Assembly: GCF_007830615.1 (NCBI RefSeq)
Contig: NZ_VLLI01000001.1
Location: 310,001 to 374,000 of the forward strand
Source of the DNA: Mucilaginibacter frigoritolerans
Lineage (GTDB): Bacteria > Bacteroidota > Bacteroidia > Sphingobacteriales > Sphingobacteriaceae
DNA: 64,000 bases
Direction of reading: 5' to 3'
The notes under the pieces are model-generated. The model saw nothing but the letters and a program-made list of their open reading frames with translations, ran no database searches and was not told the DNA's origin. This document shows positions 26,892 to 35,956 of the stretch, piece by piece; position 1 is the stretch's first letter; each line of letters starts with the position of its first letter. The position numbers and the translations under genes are program-made.

Positions 26892-29800
26892 ATGCCGGAT
26901 TTTTCACACTTACACGTACATACTCAATTTTCACTGCTGGACGGTGCTGCCGATATCTCAAAATTATACAAAAAGGCAGCTAAAGACGGGATGAAAGCCC
27001 TTGCTATTACCGACCATGGTAATATGTTTGGCGTGTTTAAGTTTGTAGCCGAAGCCGGTAAGCATGGCGTAAAACCTATTGTAGGCTGTGAGTTTTATGT
27101 GGTTGATGATCGCCATAAAAAACAATTTACCAAAGAGAAAAAAGATAAGCGCTACCATCAGCTCATGCTGGCTAAAAATCCCGAAGGGTATAAGAACCTG
27201 GTAAAGCTTTGCTCGCTGGGTTATATGGAGGGCCTGTACAGTAAATGGCCACGTATTGATAAAGAGCTGATATTAAAACACCATAAGGGCCTTATTACTA
27301 CTACCTGTTGTTTGGGTGCATCGGTACCGCAGGCTATTTTAAGAGGTACTGAAGAAGAAGCCGAAATTGAGTTTAAATGGTGGCTGGATCTGTTTGGCGA
27401 AGATTACTACATCGAGCTTCAACGACATAACATCCCCGAGCAAAATACCGTTAATGCGGTGCTGCTTAAATTCGCTAAAAAGTATAATGTAAAGGTTATC
27501 TGCTCAAACGATTCGCACTATGTGGATCAGCAGGACTCTAATGCCCATGATATTTTGCTTTGCGTAAACACAGGCGATATGCAAAGCACGCCGATAGCTA
27601 CTGATGAAGAAGGTGGTAAAGGCTATCGTTTCGGTTTCCCTAACGACCAGTTTTATTTTAAAACGCAGGACGAAATGGGTAAGCTGTTTAATGATCTGCC
27701 CGAATCATTGGATAATACCAACGAGATTGTTGACAAGGTGGAGGTATTAAAGCTTAAACGCGATATTTTACTGCCCAACTTCATTATCCCCGATGAGTTT
27801 AAGATCCACAGTGAGCTCACTCCCGATTCAGATACCCTTAACCAATGGGAGTATTTAAAGCATTTAACGTATACCGGTGCCAAGGAAAGATATATTGATA
27901 TCTCGCCCGAGGTACAGGAGCGGATAGACTTCGAGCTGTTTACTATCCGAACCATGGGTTTTGCAGGTTACTTTTTAATTGTGGCCGATTTTATAAAGCA
28001 TGGTCGTGAAATTGGGGTATTTATTGGCCCTGGTCGTGGTTCTGCTGCTGGGTCTGTGGTAGCTTATTGTACCGGGATTACCAATATCGACCCAATGAAA
28101 TACAACCTCCTGTTCGAGAGGTTTTTGAACCCGGATCGTAAGTCGATGCCCGATATCGATACGGATTTTGATGATTCCGGCCGACAGAAGGTGATTGATT
28201 ATGTGGTGGAGAAATATGGCAAGAACCAGGTAGCACAGATTATTACCTATGGCTCCATGGCTGCCCGAACCAGTATACAGGATGTTGGCCGTGTGCTGGA
28301 TATGCCATTATCTGACGTAAACGCCATTAAGAAACTCGTTCCGGATACCCTGGGCATCACCTTAAGAGATGCTATTGAACAGGTACCGGAGCTGAAAGAT
28401 ATATTAAAAGGGAACGACCTGAAGGCCCAGGTACTTCGTGAAGCCGAAAAGCTGGAAGGCTCGGTACGTAACACAGGTGTACACGCCGCAGGTATCATCA
28501 TAGCCCCTTACGATTTAACGGATATTGTACCCGTTGCCGTAGCCAAAGATTCTGACCTGCTGGTTACCCAGTATGATGGCCGTGTAATTGAAGATGCAGG
28601 CGTTATTAAGATGGACTTTTTGGGACTAAAAACCCTGACCATTTTGAAGGATGCCCTGCGTTTAATTAAACAGAACCATGGCGTATCTATCGATATTGAT
28701 TATATCCCGCTGGATGACCTGAAAACGTTTGAGCTTTACCAGCGTGGCGATACCAACGGAACGTTCCAGTTTGAAAGTGACGGTATGCAAATGTACCTGC
28801 GCGACCTGAAGCCCGATAAGTTTGAGGATTTGATTGCCATGAACGCCCTTTACCGTCCGGGACCGATTGAGTACATCCCCAGCTTTATTAAACGTAAACA
28901 TGGCGTTGAGCCTGTAGCGTTCGACTTACCGGATATGGAGGAATACCTGGGCGAAACCTATGGTATTACCGTATACCAGGAACAGGTGATGCTTTTGTCG
29001 CAAAAACTGGCAGGCTTTAGTAAAGGCGATGCCGACGTATTGCGTAAGGCAATGGGTAAAAAGCAAATTGAGGTACTGAATAAAATGGAGGCCCAGTTTA
29101 TGGATGGTGCCGCAGCTAAGGGTCACCCTAAAGATAAACTGACTAAAATTTGGACCGACTGGAAGGCTTTTGCCCAGTATGCGTTCAATAAATCGCACTC
29201 TACCTGTTATGCCTTTGTGGCTTACCAAACGGCTTACCTGAAGGCGCATTATCCATCTGAGTACATGGCAGCGGTTTTAAACAACCAGAACAACATGGAG
29301 AAGATTACCTTCTTTATGGAGGAATGCCGCCGTATGGGTGTGGGGGTTTTAGGACCGGATATTAATGAAAGCGACATGTCTTTCGCGGTAAACAAAAAGG
29401 GACAGGTGCGTTTCGGATTGACAGGCGTAAAAGGTGTGGGCGATAAAGCCGTTGAAAGCATTATTGAAGAGCGTAATGAACGTGGTCCGTATAAATCTGT
29501 TTATGATTTTGCACAGCGCAGTAATACCCGGAGCGTTAACCGTAAATCGTACGAAAACCTGGTTTATGGTGGTGCCTTTGATGAGTTTGGCCTTAACCGT
29601 GCCCAGTTTTTTGCCAAAACCGAAAATGGCATATTAACTGGTATTGAACGCTTGATTAAATATGCCAACGACTATCAGAATGTACAAAGCAGCTCCCAGT
29701 CATCCTTATTTGGTGGGGGAGTGGCATCATACGTGCCTGAACCTGCTATGCCTGAATCAGAAGAATGGGCACTGATAGAGAAGCTGAAATATGAAAAGGA

Positions 29801-30482
29801 AGTAATAGGCATCTACCTAACCGGTCACCCGCTGGATAATTACAGAGTAGAGCTGGAAAGATATTGCAACACCAATATCAGCGATTTGAAGATGATGCAG
29901 AAGGCCCGTTCGGGCGAGGGTGGTGAAGAGATTATGACAGCTTTTGCCAACCTGCGTAAGCGCGGTGAAATCTGTATCGGCGGTCTGGTATCAACCGTTC
30001 AGCATAAAATGACCAAAACGGGTAAACCATTCGGCACCTTTGTTTTGGAAGATTACAATGAATCGTACGAGTTTGCTTTATTTGGCGATGATTATGTGAA
30101 GTTCCGCAACCTGTTGGTGAGTGGTTATTTTCTGCACCTGAAAGGGATTATTGAAGAAAAATTCAGGCAGAAGGATAACTGGGACATGAAGATCATCACC
30201 ATGAGCCTGCTTTCAGAAATGCGTGACAGGTTAACCAAATCGCTTACCGTTTGCCTGGAGCTGAATAACCTGAACAGCCAGCTGCTGGATAATATTCAGG
30301 AGCTTATTGACATAAATAACCAAAAGTACCCGGTAAAAAACTGTACGCTCCGCTTTATGATTAAGGATAGGGACGATAACCTGCTGGTTGAACTCCCCTC
30401 CAAAAACTTCAAAGTAAACCCCAGCGATGATTTAATGGCCGAGATTTACAGCTTAACTAATGTACAGCCAGTGTTGAATTGA
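26892..30482 (+). CDS. dnaE: DNA polymerase III alpha subunit
   Basis: The replicative polymerase, 1196 residues. It starts with a PHP domain (FSHLHVHTQFSLLDGAADI), then the C-family polymerase core with catalytic D421 and D423 in PDIDTDFDD and D575 in IKMDFLGLKTL, the fingers and beta-binding region (YQEQVMLLSQ, FNKSHSTCYAFVAYQTAYLKAHYP), an HhH region (GLTGVKGVGDKAVESI), and an OB domain (ICIGGLVSTVQHKMTKTGKPFG). The frame is open from a TTG 11 codons earlier, but that codon lies inside the -7 promoter box, so the ATG at 26892 is chosen. It is a single-gene unit among repeats. Confidence 0.97.
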   Translation: MPDFSHLHVHTQFSLLDGAADISKLYKKAAKDGMKALAITDHGNMFGVFKFVAEAGKHGVKPIVGCEFYVVDDRHKKQFTKEKKDKRYHQLMLAKNPEGYKNLVKLCSLGYMEGLYSKWPRIDKELILKHHKGLITTTCCLGASVPQAILRGTEEEAEIEFKWWLDLFGEDYYIELQRHNIPEQNTVNAVLLKFAKKYNVKVICSNDSHYVDQQDSNAHDILLCVNTGDMQSTPIATDEEGGKGYRFGFPNDQFYFKTQDEMGKLFNDLPESLDNTNEIVDKVEVLKLKRDILLPNFIIPDEFKIHSELTPDSDTLNQWEYLKHLTYTGAKERYIDISPEVQERIDFELFTIRTMGFAGYFLIVADFIKHGREIGVFIGPGRGSAAGSVVAYCTGITNIDPMKYNLLFERFLNPDRKSMPDIDTDFDDSGRQKVIDYVVEKYGKNQVAQIITYGSMAARTSIQDVGRVLDMPLSDVNAIKKLVPDTLGITLRDAIEQVPELKDILKGNDLKAQVLREAEKLEGSVRNTGVHAAGIIIAPYDLTDIVPVAVAKDSDLLVTQYDGRVIEDAGVIKMDFLGLKTLTILKDALRLIKQNHGVSIDIDYIPLDDLKTFELYQRGDTNGTFQFESDGMQMYLRDLKPDKFEDLIAMNALYRPGPIEYIPSFIKRKHGVEPVAFDLPDMEEYLGETYGITVYQEQVMLLSQKLAGFSKGDADVLRKAMGKKQIEVLNKMEAQFMDGAAAKGHPKDKLTKIWTDWKAFAQYAFNKSHSTCYAFVAYQTAYLKAHYPSEYMAAVLNNQNNMEKITFFMEECRRMGVGVLGPDINESDMSFAVNKKGQVRFGLTGVKGVGDKAVESIIEERNERGPYKSVYDFAQRSNTRSVNRKSYENLVYGGAFDEFGLNRAQFFAKTENGILTGIERLIKYANDYQNVQSSSQSSLFGGGVASYVPEPAMPESEEWALIEKLKYEKEVIGIYLTGHPLDNYRVELERYCNTNISDLKMMQKARSGEGGEEIMTAFANLRKRGEICIGGLVSTVQHKMTKTGKPFGTFVLEDYNESYEFALFGDDYVKFRNLLVSGYFLHLKGIIEEKFRQKDNWDMKIITMSLLSEMRDRLTKSLTVCLELNNLNSQLLDNIQELIDINNQKYPVKNCTLRFMIKDRDDNLLVELPSKNFKVNPSDDLMAEIYSLTNVQPVLN

Positions 30483-30520
30483 TTCTGAAAAAATTAGCGG
30501 CAATGACGCTTTTTGGGGAT

Positions 30521-30568
30521 TTTTGTCCGTCCGTTCGGATGCCGGTGCTTCCGGACGAGCGGACAAAA
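30521..30568. repeat. GTCCG-palindrome copy 2
   Basis: TTTTGTCCGTCCGTTCGGA and TCCGGACGAGCGGACAAAA pair with one mismatch and two G-T pairs around a short loop. Located 38 bases after the dnaE stop. Confidence 0.85.
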
Positions 30569-30587
30569 TAAGATAAATAAGCTCCCA

Positions 30588-30689
30588 TTGTCATGCTGAA
30601 TGTAATCAAGCATCTTCTTCCGTCTTTATGTCGACGACTGTTCTGCTGAAGAAGATCCTTCTCCGCCATTTGGCGGATCAGGATGACAA
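30588..30689. repeat. Long imperfect palindrome (TTGTCATGCTGA...TCAGGATGACAA)
   Basis: Complementary ends 30588-30599 and 30678-30689, with inner pairs such as CATCTTCTTCC and GAAGAAGATCC. It fills the gap between dnaE and the convergent gene and may end both transcripts. Confidence 0.7.
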
Positions 30690-30698
30690 CCTGTTTAC

Positions 30699-31484
30699 TT
30701 AATTCAACCTAACCCTCGCAGTATCCTTATTTGCAGCATCATGAAAGGGATTGGAAGCATTCATTCCATCCTGCTTAAACTCCTTAAAACACTTTCTGAT
30801 ATACACTTCCATATCGTAATCAGTCGCTTTTTTAGCAAACTCATAGTTGGGTCTGTAATTCACTAAAAAGGTTGATAGGGTATCGTCCTTTAATCCTGTT
30901 ATGCGGCCAACATTGCCACGATTAAATTTATGGTCAACAAAGGCAGCATGCTCATCGTTCAGTAGTATTTTATTGAATTTGTATTCGGGTGTGCTCTTTT
31001 TGGTTAGTACATCAACAACAGTAAGCAGGTTTATAGACAGCAATTCGCCCGGCTGCTTATTAGCATCAGTCGAAAACGCATCTGTCAATTTAGGTGCCCT
31101 GTAATTAAACTGACGGGCATAAGCCAGTCGGTTATCAAGGCTATCCTGCTTAAAATCCCTGGTCCCGTGTATGGTAACCGCATCTAAATTAATGGTAGCA
31201 GGCTCCATTTCAATGCGTAATACAGTAGTGGTTTTGGCAGATACAACAACAGCGTTATAGGCAAAATGCGTGATGCGCAGGCTATCGGTAGTATTATTGG
31301 CTGGTATTTCAAACATGCCTAATGTGTTGGTATAGGTTTTTGCCGTACCCAAAGTAACCAGTGCATTATTAACGGGCTGCTTGTTTGCTTTGTTAATTAC
31401 CACGCCGGTTATGGTTTGGCAATAGCTGTTTAAGCAACAGCAGAGCAGCAGCAATGGGTAAGTTATCCGTTTTATGAGCAGCAT
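30699..31484 (-). CDS. Secreted protein with CarboxypepD_reg-like domain
   Basis: 261 residues counted from the ATG at 31484, which gives a clean signal peptide (MLLIKRITYPLLLLCCCLNSYCQ); an ATG ten codons earlier is also open. Residues about 25-95 (ITGVVINKANKQPVNNALVTLGTAKTYTNTLGMFEI) form a carboxypeptidase-regulatory-like beta-sandwich as at the N-terminus of TonB-dependent receptors, but no plug or barrel follows. The C-terminal 150 residues are a conserved Bacteroidota domain of unknown function. It is likely periplasmic or outer-membrane associated. It is divergent from the 161-residue gene across palindrome copy 3. Confidence 0.75.
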   Translation of the reverse strand: MLLIKRITYPLLLLCCCLNSYCQTITGVVINKANKQPVNNALVTLGTAKTYTNTLGMFEIPANNTTDSLRITHFAYNAVVVSAKTTTVLRIEMEPATINLDAVTIHGTRDFKQDSLDNRLAYARQFNYRAPKLTDAFSTDANKQPGELLSINLLTVVDVLTKKSTPEYKFNKILLNDEHAAFVDHKFNRGNVGRITGLKDDTLSTFLVNYRPNYEFAKKATDYDMEVYIRKCFKEFKQDGMNASNPFHDAANKDTARVRLN

Positions 31485-31541
31485 TACCAAAAGTAGCGAA
31501 CTGATAATCAGCAATAAAAAGGTTTAACATCATTTAACAAG

Positions 31542-31588
31542 TTTGTCCGCTCGTTCGGAGATAGGGTACTTGCGGACGGACGGACAAA
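31542..31588. repeat. GTCCG-palindrome copy 3
   Basis: TTTGTCCGCTCGTTCGGAG on the left and TGCGGACGGACGGACAAA on the right, in the divergent gap between 31484 and 31672. Confidence 0.85.
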
Positions 31589-31671
31589 ATGTGGTCCCGA
31601 TGAAGTATTATCGGTCGGCTTAAATTGCGAAAATTATCTATATTGGGTTCCTGTTAAACTACAAACCTTAC

Positions 31672-32157
31672 ATGAAATCAGACCGAACGAAAAAGATAGC
31701 TTTTATTTTTATTACAGTGATAATGTCGTTGGTTGCCATTGATTGTCTGCTAACCCAACCTGCAAATGAACAAAATATTACTACGGTTAAAGGTCATTTT
31801 AAAGCGATTGAGGTGGGCGTTGCTAAAGGAGATACTTCCTATTGTTTATACATCAATGAAAATCAAACTAATTATAAAATCTCAGCCGATTGGTCAGGTT
31901 GTTTTCAATATCATAATTTTATCAACAACGTTAAGCAGGGGGATGAGCTTACTGTTTCTTTTAAAATCGAACACTTTTTAGGTTTGTTTAACTCCATCAG
32001 GGCTGTATCTGTTGTTGCAGGTGATAACACTTTTATGAGCGTTGATTGTGTAAACTTTAAGATAGAAGATAATAGATTTAAAATGCCATTAATGTGCCTT
32101 TTAGTAATAGCATTTATATGGGGCTACTGGTTTTTAAGAGGTACTAAATTGAAATAG
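31672..32157 (+). CDS. Membrane protein of unknown function
   Basis: 161 residues with a hydrophobic helix at each end (about 9-27 and 136-155) and a soluble domain between (TTVKGHFKAIEVGVAKGDTSYCLYI, GDELTVSFKIEHFLGLFNSI). The middle looks like a small beta domain exposed on one side of the membrane. No family is recognised. The stop codon is directly followed by palindrome copy 4. Confidence 0.65.
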   Translation: MKSDRTKKIAFIFITVIMSLVAIDCLLTQPANEQNITTVKGHFKAIEVGVAKGDTSYCLYINENQTNYKISADWSGCFQYHNFINNVKQGDELTVSFKIEHFLGLFNSIRAVSVVAGDNTFMSVDCVNFKIEDNRFKMPLMCLLVIAFIWGYWFLRGTKLK

Positions 32158-32204
32158 TTTGTCCGGTCGTCCGGAGTACCTGTACCTGAGAACGGACGGA
32201 CAAA
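32158..32204. repeat. GTCCG-palindrome copy 4
   Basis: TTTGTCCGGTCGTCCGGAG and GAGAACGGACGGACAAA pair; the element starts at the very base after the preceding stop codon. Confidence 0.85.
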
Positions 32205-32207
32205 TTC

Positions 32208-32237
32208 TTTGTAATAAATACCTTTCTATTAGCTTTA
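32208..32237 (+). promoter_or_regulatory. Promoter of the lipoprotein gene
   Basis: TTTG (32208-32211), 18 bases, TAGCTTTA (32230-32237); the ATG is 29 bases on. It begins three bases after palindrome copy 4. Confidence 0.5.
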
Positions 32238-32266
32238 CAGCATCTTTACTTTATCAATAAGTTTCA

Positions 32267-32845
32267 ATGAAAAGGAAAATATCCATTTGTTTATTAATTT
32301 CTTTAATCATAATGTCATGCCAGCATACCAAAAAGGAATTGCCAATTGTGAAAATAAGGAAACGAAAAACTGAATCAGTTACAGGTGATACAACTAAAAT
32401 ACTGATGAGTAGAACCTATTTGCACGTATTTTCAGATCCGATGAAACCTGATACATTTAAGATTAGCTTAATCGGAAGCTCTATAAATAAGGCAAAATTT
32501 CTATTTGAAATAGTTTCTGTCAATAATGGAAAAGTTTATTCTGAAAAGGATGACGCCAGTGATTTATTAGGCGATCTTGATGATATGACGGTGAAACAAA
32601 ACGAAGACACTATTCGTGTTCGATTTGATAACTTTCTCAGCGCTGATGTTTTTTTTAAACCAGCATTAGATAAACCAAAGGCAACGGCAATTGATACTGA
32701 TTATGTTGATTTAAAAACCCAAATTGATATCAGCTCAGATTCAACTGCTGTTGGCTTTTCTTACAACATGGGGTATGAAAGTAATTTTGAGATAGCCTAT
32801 TCAAAAAGCCAAAAGAAAACTGTAATATGCTTTGCGAGTGACTAA
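32267..32845 (+). CDS. Lipoprotein of unknown function
   Basis: 192 residues with a lipoprotein signal (MKRKISICLLISLIIMSCQHT, lipid-modified Cys18). The mature part is a mixed polar domain with no motif I recognise; VRFDNFLSADVFFKPALD and IDISSDSTAVGFSYNMGYESN are its most ordered segments. It is the only gene between two palindromes and has its own promoter-like element, so it is probably monocistronic. Confidence 0.65.
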   Translation: MKRKISICLLISLIIMSCQHTKKELPIVKIRKRKTESVTGDTTKILMSRTYLHVFSDPMKPDTFKISLIGSSINKAKFLFEIVSVNNGKVYSEKDDASDLLGDLDDMTVKQNEDTIRVRFDNFLSADVFFKPALDKPKATAIDTDYVDLKTQIDISSDSTAVGFSYNMGYESNFEIAYSKSQKKTVICFASD

Positions 32846-33050
32846 TATAAATAGTTTATAATGCTAAATTATAAAAATACCCCTTCCTTACCCACTTACT
32901 TATCAATGTAAAGGACGGCTGTTGTTATAGTGGCTTAAAATGGGGGATGTATTTAGCGGTTGGCTATACTAACAAAGTTAGCAAAAATAATATTCATTTG
33001 CAACAAAAAGGTGTAGTATTTTTTATGCTGATAGGTTTGGCTTTAAATAG

Positions 33051-33096
33051 TTTGTCCGCTTGTTCGGGCTTGCACCTTACCGGACGAACGGACAAA
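33051..33096. repeat. GTCCG-palindrome copy 5
   Basis: TTTGTCCGCTTGTTCGGG and CCGGACGAACGGACAAA; the loop holds GCTTGCACCTTA, close to that of copy 6. Confidence 0.85.
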
Positions 33097-33125
33097 AAAT
33101 TAACAAAAGAAGTATAACTCACCAT

Positions 33126-33254
33126 CCCGTCATTGCGAAGAATGAAGCAATCTATAAGCTCTGCAAATCAACAGAGACAAATTTGGTTAGATAAATAATG
33201 CCGTACTGCTGATTGTCCTCAGTAGAGATGGCTTCGTTCCTCGCCAAGACGCGG
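33126..33254. repeat. Long imperfect palindrome (CCCGTCATTGCGAAG...)
   Basis: The left end CCCGTCATTGCGAAGAATGA (33126-33145) is nearly complementary to the right end ending CGTTCCTCGCCAAGACGCGGG (33234-33254). It belongs to the common 'CGTCATTGCGAGGAACGAAGCAATC' type seen in many Bacteroidota. Confidence 0.75.
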
Positions 33255-33260
33255 GTTGGT

Positions 33261-33306
33261 TTTGTCCGCTTGTCCGGGAGTGCACCTTATCGAACAAGCG
33301 GACAAA
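33261..33306. repeat. GTCCG-palindrome copy 6
   Basis: TTTGTCCGCTTGTCCGGG and TCGAACAAGCGGACAAA; loop AGTGCACCTTA resembles copy 5. It stands upstream of glyS. Confidence 0.85.
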
Positions 33307-33375
33307 ATACTTTACCTGCATTGCCCATAAAGCATCAGCCTAAACATCTTCCTAACTTCTTTTAAAACTTCTCCT

Positions 33376-33405
33376 TTTGCACTTTCCTGTTAAAAACTAT
33401 CTTTG
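33376..33405 (+). promoter_or_regulatory. glyS promoter
   Basis: TTTG (33376-33379), 18 bases, TATCTTTG (33398-33405): full consensus. The ATG follows eight bases later, so the mRNA should be leaderless or nearly so. Confidence 0.7.
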
Positions 33406-33412
33406 CCTCATT

Positions 33413-34894
33413 ATGAGCAAATCAACCGACGAACTTTTTAAGAATGTTATCTCGCACGCAAAAGAATATGGCTTTGTTTTCCAGTCAAGCGAAATTTATG
33501 ATGGTTTAAGTGCTGTTTATGATTACGGGCAATTTGGCTCGGAGTTAAAAAACAACATCAAAACCTACTGGTGGAAAGCAATGGTTCAAATGCACGAGAA
33601 CATTGTGGGTATTGATTCGGCCATATTTATGCACCCGAAGATTTGGAAAGCCAGTGGCCACGTTGATGGTTTCAGCGATCCGATGATTGATAACAAGGAC
33701 AGCAAAAAACGCTATCGTGCTGATCAGTTACTGGAAGATAAGATTGCCCGCTACGATAAAGACGGCAAAACCGATAAGGCCGAAGAGCTACAGATAGAAA
33801 TGGACACCGCCCTTAAAAATGAGGACCTTGCCCGCTTAAAAGAGTTAATATTAGAACACGAAATAGCCGACCCGGTTAGCGGTACCCGCAACTGGACCGA
33901 TGTGCGCCAGTTTAACCTGATGTTTAGCACCCAGATGGGCGCCGTGGCCGATGATGCCGATGTGGTTTACCTTCGCCCGGAAACTGCTCAGGGTATATTT
34001 GTAAACTACCTTAACGTGCAAAAATCAGGCAGGATGAAAATTCCTTTCGGTATTGCGCAAATAGGTAAGGCTTTCCGTAATGAGGTAATTGCCCGCCAGT
34101 TTATTATCCGCATGCGTGAGTTTGAGCAAATGGAGATGCAATACTTTGTTCGCCCTGGCACACAGAAAGAGTGGTTTAACAAATGGAAAGAAACCCGCCT
34201 AAAATGGCACCTGGCACTGGGTACCGACGCTGCCAAATACCGCTACCACGAACATACCAAGCTGGCCCATTATGCCGATGCTGCTTATGATATTGAGTTT
34301 GATTTCCCATTCGGCTTTAAAGAGGTTGAAGGTATCCATAGCCGTACCGATTTTGATTTAAGTCAGCACCAGAAGTTTTCGGGCAAAAAGATGCAGTACT
34401 TTGATCCGGAGATAGACCAGGCAACCGAAAAGCCTTACGGTAACTATATCCCTTACGTTATCGAAACTTCGATAGGGTTAGACAGGATGTTTTTACTAAC
34501 GATGATCAACGCTTTTGAAGAAGAGGACCTGAGCACCGAAGAAAAACAGGATAGCCGTACCGTACTGAAGCTTCATCCTTGTTTGGCACCAGTAAAAGCA
34601 GCCATATTCCCGCTGATTAAAAAAGACGGATTGCCGGAAAAGGCACGCGAAATAATGGACAAGCTGAAGCTGGATTTTAACCTGCAATACGAAGAGAAAG
34701 ACGCTATTGGTAAGCGTTATCGCCGTCAGGATGCTATTGGTACACCTTTCTGCATCACGGTTGACCATCAAACACTGGAAGACGATACCGTAACCATCCG
34801 CTACCGCGATACCATGCAACAGGAACGCGTAAACGCCGCCGACCTCGAAAAAATAATCGGCGACCAGGTAAGCTGGAAGAATTTGTTGGGGTAG
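33413..34894 (+). CDS. glyS: Glycyl-tRNA synthetase (dimeric, eukaryote-like type)
   Basis: Charges tRNA-Gly. The 493-residue class II enzyme begins MSKSTDELFKNVISHAKEYGFVFQSSEIYDG; a TTG 12 codons upstream is open but lies in the -33 promoter box. Motif 2 (IGKAFRNEVIARQFIIRMREFEQMEMQYF) and motif 3 (ETSIGLDRMFL) are present, followed by an anticodon-binding domain (LHPCLAPVKAAIFPLIKKDGLP). It is the alpha2 form, not the alpha2-beta2 form. It stands alone between repeat clusters. Confidence 0.96.
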   Translation: MSKSTDELFKNVISHAKEYGFVFQSSEIYDGLSAVYDYGQFGSELKNNIKTYWWKAMVQMHENIVGIDSAIFMHPKIWKASGHVDGFSDPMIDNKDSKKRYRADQLLEDKIARYDKDGKTDKAEELQIEMDTALKNEDLARLKELILEHEIADPVSGTRNWTDVRQFNLMFSTQMGAVADDADVVYLRPETAQGIFVNYLNVQKSGRMKIPFGIAQIGKAFRNEVIARQFIIRMREFEQMEMQYFVRPGTQKEWFNKWKETRLKWHLALGTDAAKYRYHEHTKLAHYADAAYDIEFDFPFGFKEVEGIHSRTDFDLSQHQKFSGKKMQYFDPEIDQATEKPYGNYIPYVIETSIGLDRMFLLTMINAFEEEDLSTEEKQDSRTVLKLHPCLAPVKAAIFPLIKKDGLPEKAREIMDKLKLDFNLQYEEKDAIGKRYRRQDAIGTPFCITVDHQTLEDDTVTIRYRDTMQQERVNAADLEKIIGDQVSWKNLLG

Positions 34895-34913
34895 AAGGAT
34901 ATTCATACTATGG

Positions 34914-35078
34914 CTTTACCCTCTTTATCGCTCGCGATAGAGAGGGTGGTCCAGCGTAGCGTAGACCGGGTGAGTTGAATATGCGCGCGATATCGACGTC
35001 AATGCATTGGCGTATGGACTCACCCCGACATTGCTTCGCTCGTCGTCCCTCTCTCAGGCAAGCCGCAAAGAGGGAAAG
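34914..35078. repeat. 165-bp imperfect palindrome after glyS
   Basis: The ends CTTTACCCTCTTT and AAAGAGGGAAAG pair, then AGAGAGGG/CCCTCTCT and CCGGGTGAGT/ACTCACCCCG nest inside, giving a long branched hairpin with a central GC-rich loop. No ORF is inside. It looks like a non-autonomous repeat. Confidence 0.7.
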
Positions 35079-35136
35079 TATATTAATGACTTACCTAACA
35101 CCTTAACACATTTGATTTTTTTCCTAACTTAATCCC

Positions 35137-35835
35137 GTGAATTCATACGAAACCAAAATCGGCATAAAATCATGGGCAGAGGAAGACCGTCCGCGTGAGA
35201 AACTGAGCGCACAGGGCAGGCGGGCCTTAACCGATGCTGAGTTGATTGCCATTTTAATAGGTTCGGGCAGCAGGGATGAAACAGCGGTTGAGCTGAGCAA
35301 ACGCATCCTGCATCATTATGATAACGATTTAAATAAGCTCGGCAAGGCATCCATTAACGAACTATCCAACTTTAAAGGTATCGGCGAAGCCAAAGCCATC
35401 TCCATCATTGCCGCATTAGAAATAGGCCGCAGAAGAAACGATTTTGAAACCAAACCCGCAGATGTAATCGGTAGCAGCCGCGATGCATACAACATTATGC
35501 GCAGGCATTTGGTTGATTTAAATCACGAAGAATTCTGGATCATATTAACAGGCAGATCGCAAAAGGTATTGACCAAAGAGCTGGTGAGCAAGGGCGGATT
35601 ATCAGAAACAGTGGTTGATCCTAAAATCATCTTCGGCATGGCATTACAGCATCAGGCAAGCGGAATTATCCTCATCCATAATCATCCTTCGGGCAGTTTA
35701 AAACCCAGTCAGAATGATATTCATCTTACTAAAAGACTAGCCGACGCAGGCAAAATACTGGGCATCAATATCCTCGATCATTTAATCATCAGCGATACCG
35801 GTTACCTGAGTTTTGGCGATGAAGGGATTATTTAA
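35137..35835 (+). CDS. radC: RadC family JAB1/MPN-domain protein
   Basis: 232 residues starting at a GTG codon (GTGAATTCATACGAAACC), the only start that keeps the conserved N-terminus IKSWAEEDRPREKLSAQGRRALTDAELIAILIGSG. An HhH segment (LSNFKGIGEAKAISIIAALEIGRR) precedes the JAMM metalloprotease-like core with H181-N-H183-P-S-G and D194 as metal ligands. The E. coli namesake's role in repair is disputed; the family may be a DNA-linked protease or nuclease. Length is typical. Confidence 0.93.
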   Translation: MNSYETKIGIKSWAEEDRPREKLSAQGRRALTDAELIAILIGSGSRDETAVELSKRILHHYDNDLNKLGKASINELSNFKGIGEAKAISIIAALEIGRRRNDFETKPADVIGSSRDAYNIMRRHLVDLNHEEFWIILTGRSQKVLTKELVSKGGLSETVVDPKIIFGMALQHQASGIILIHNHPSGSLKPSQNDIHLTKRLADAGKILGINILDHLIISDTGYLSFGDEGII

Positions 35836-35892
35836 GGTTGAGTAATTGGATGATTAGCACAGCGGTAATATTTTAGTCATTTACGTTAGCCC

Positions 35893-35926
35893 TTTGTCTT
35901 TTTACCAAACAAAGTGCTTAGCTTTA
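35893..35926 (+). promoter_or_regulatory. Promoter of the small acidic protein gene
   Basis: TTTG (35893-35896), 22 bases, TAGCTTTA (35919-35926); ATG 31 bases downstream. Confidence 0.45.
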
Positions 35927-35956
35927 TAGTTATCATCAAACAAAAAAACAAAAGCC

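Noticed and set aside
32846-33050. Possible gene remnant between the lipoprotein gene and palindrome copy 5
   Set aside because: Only very short frames are open and none resembles a known protein.
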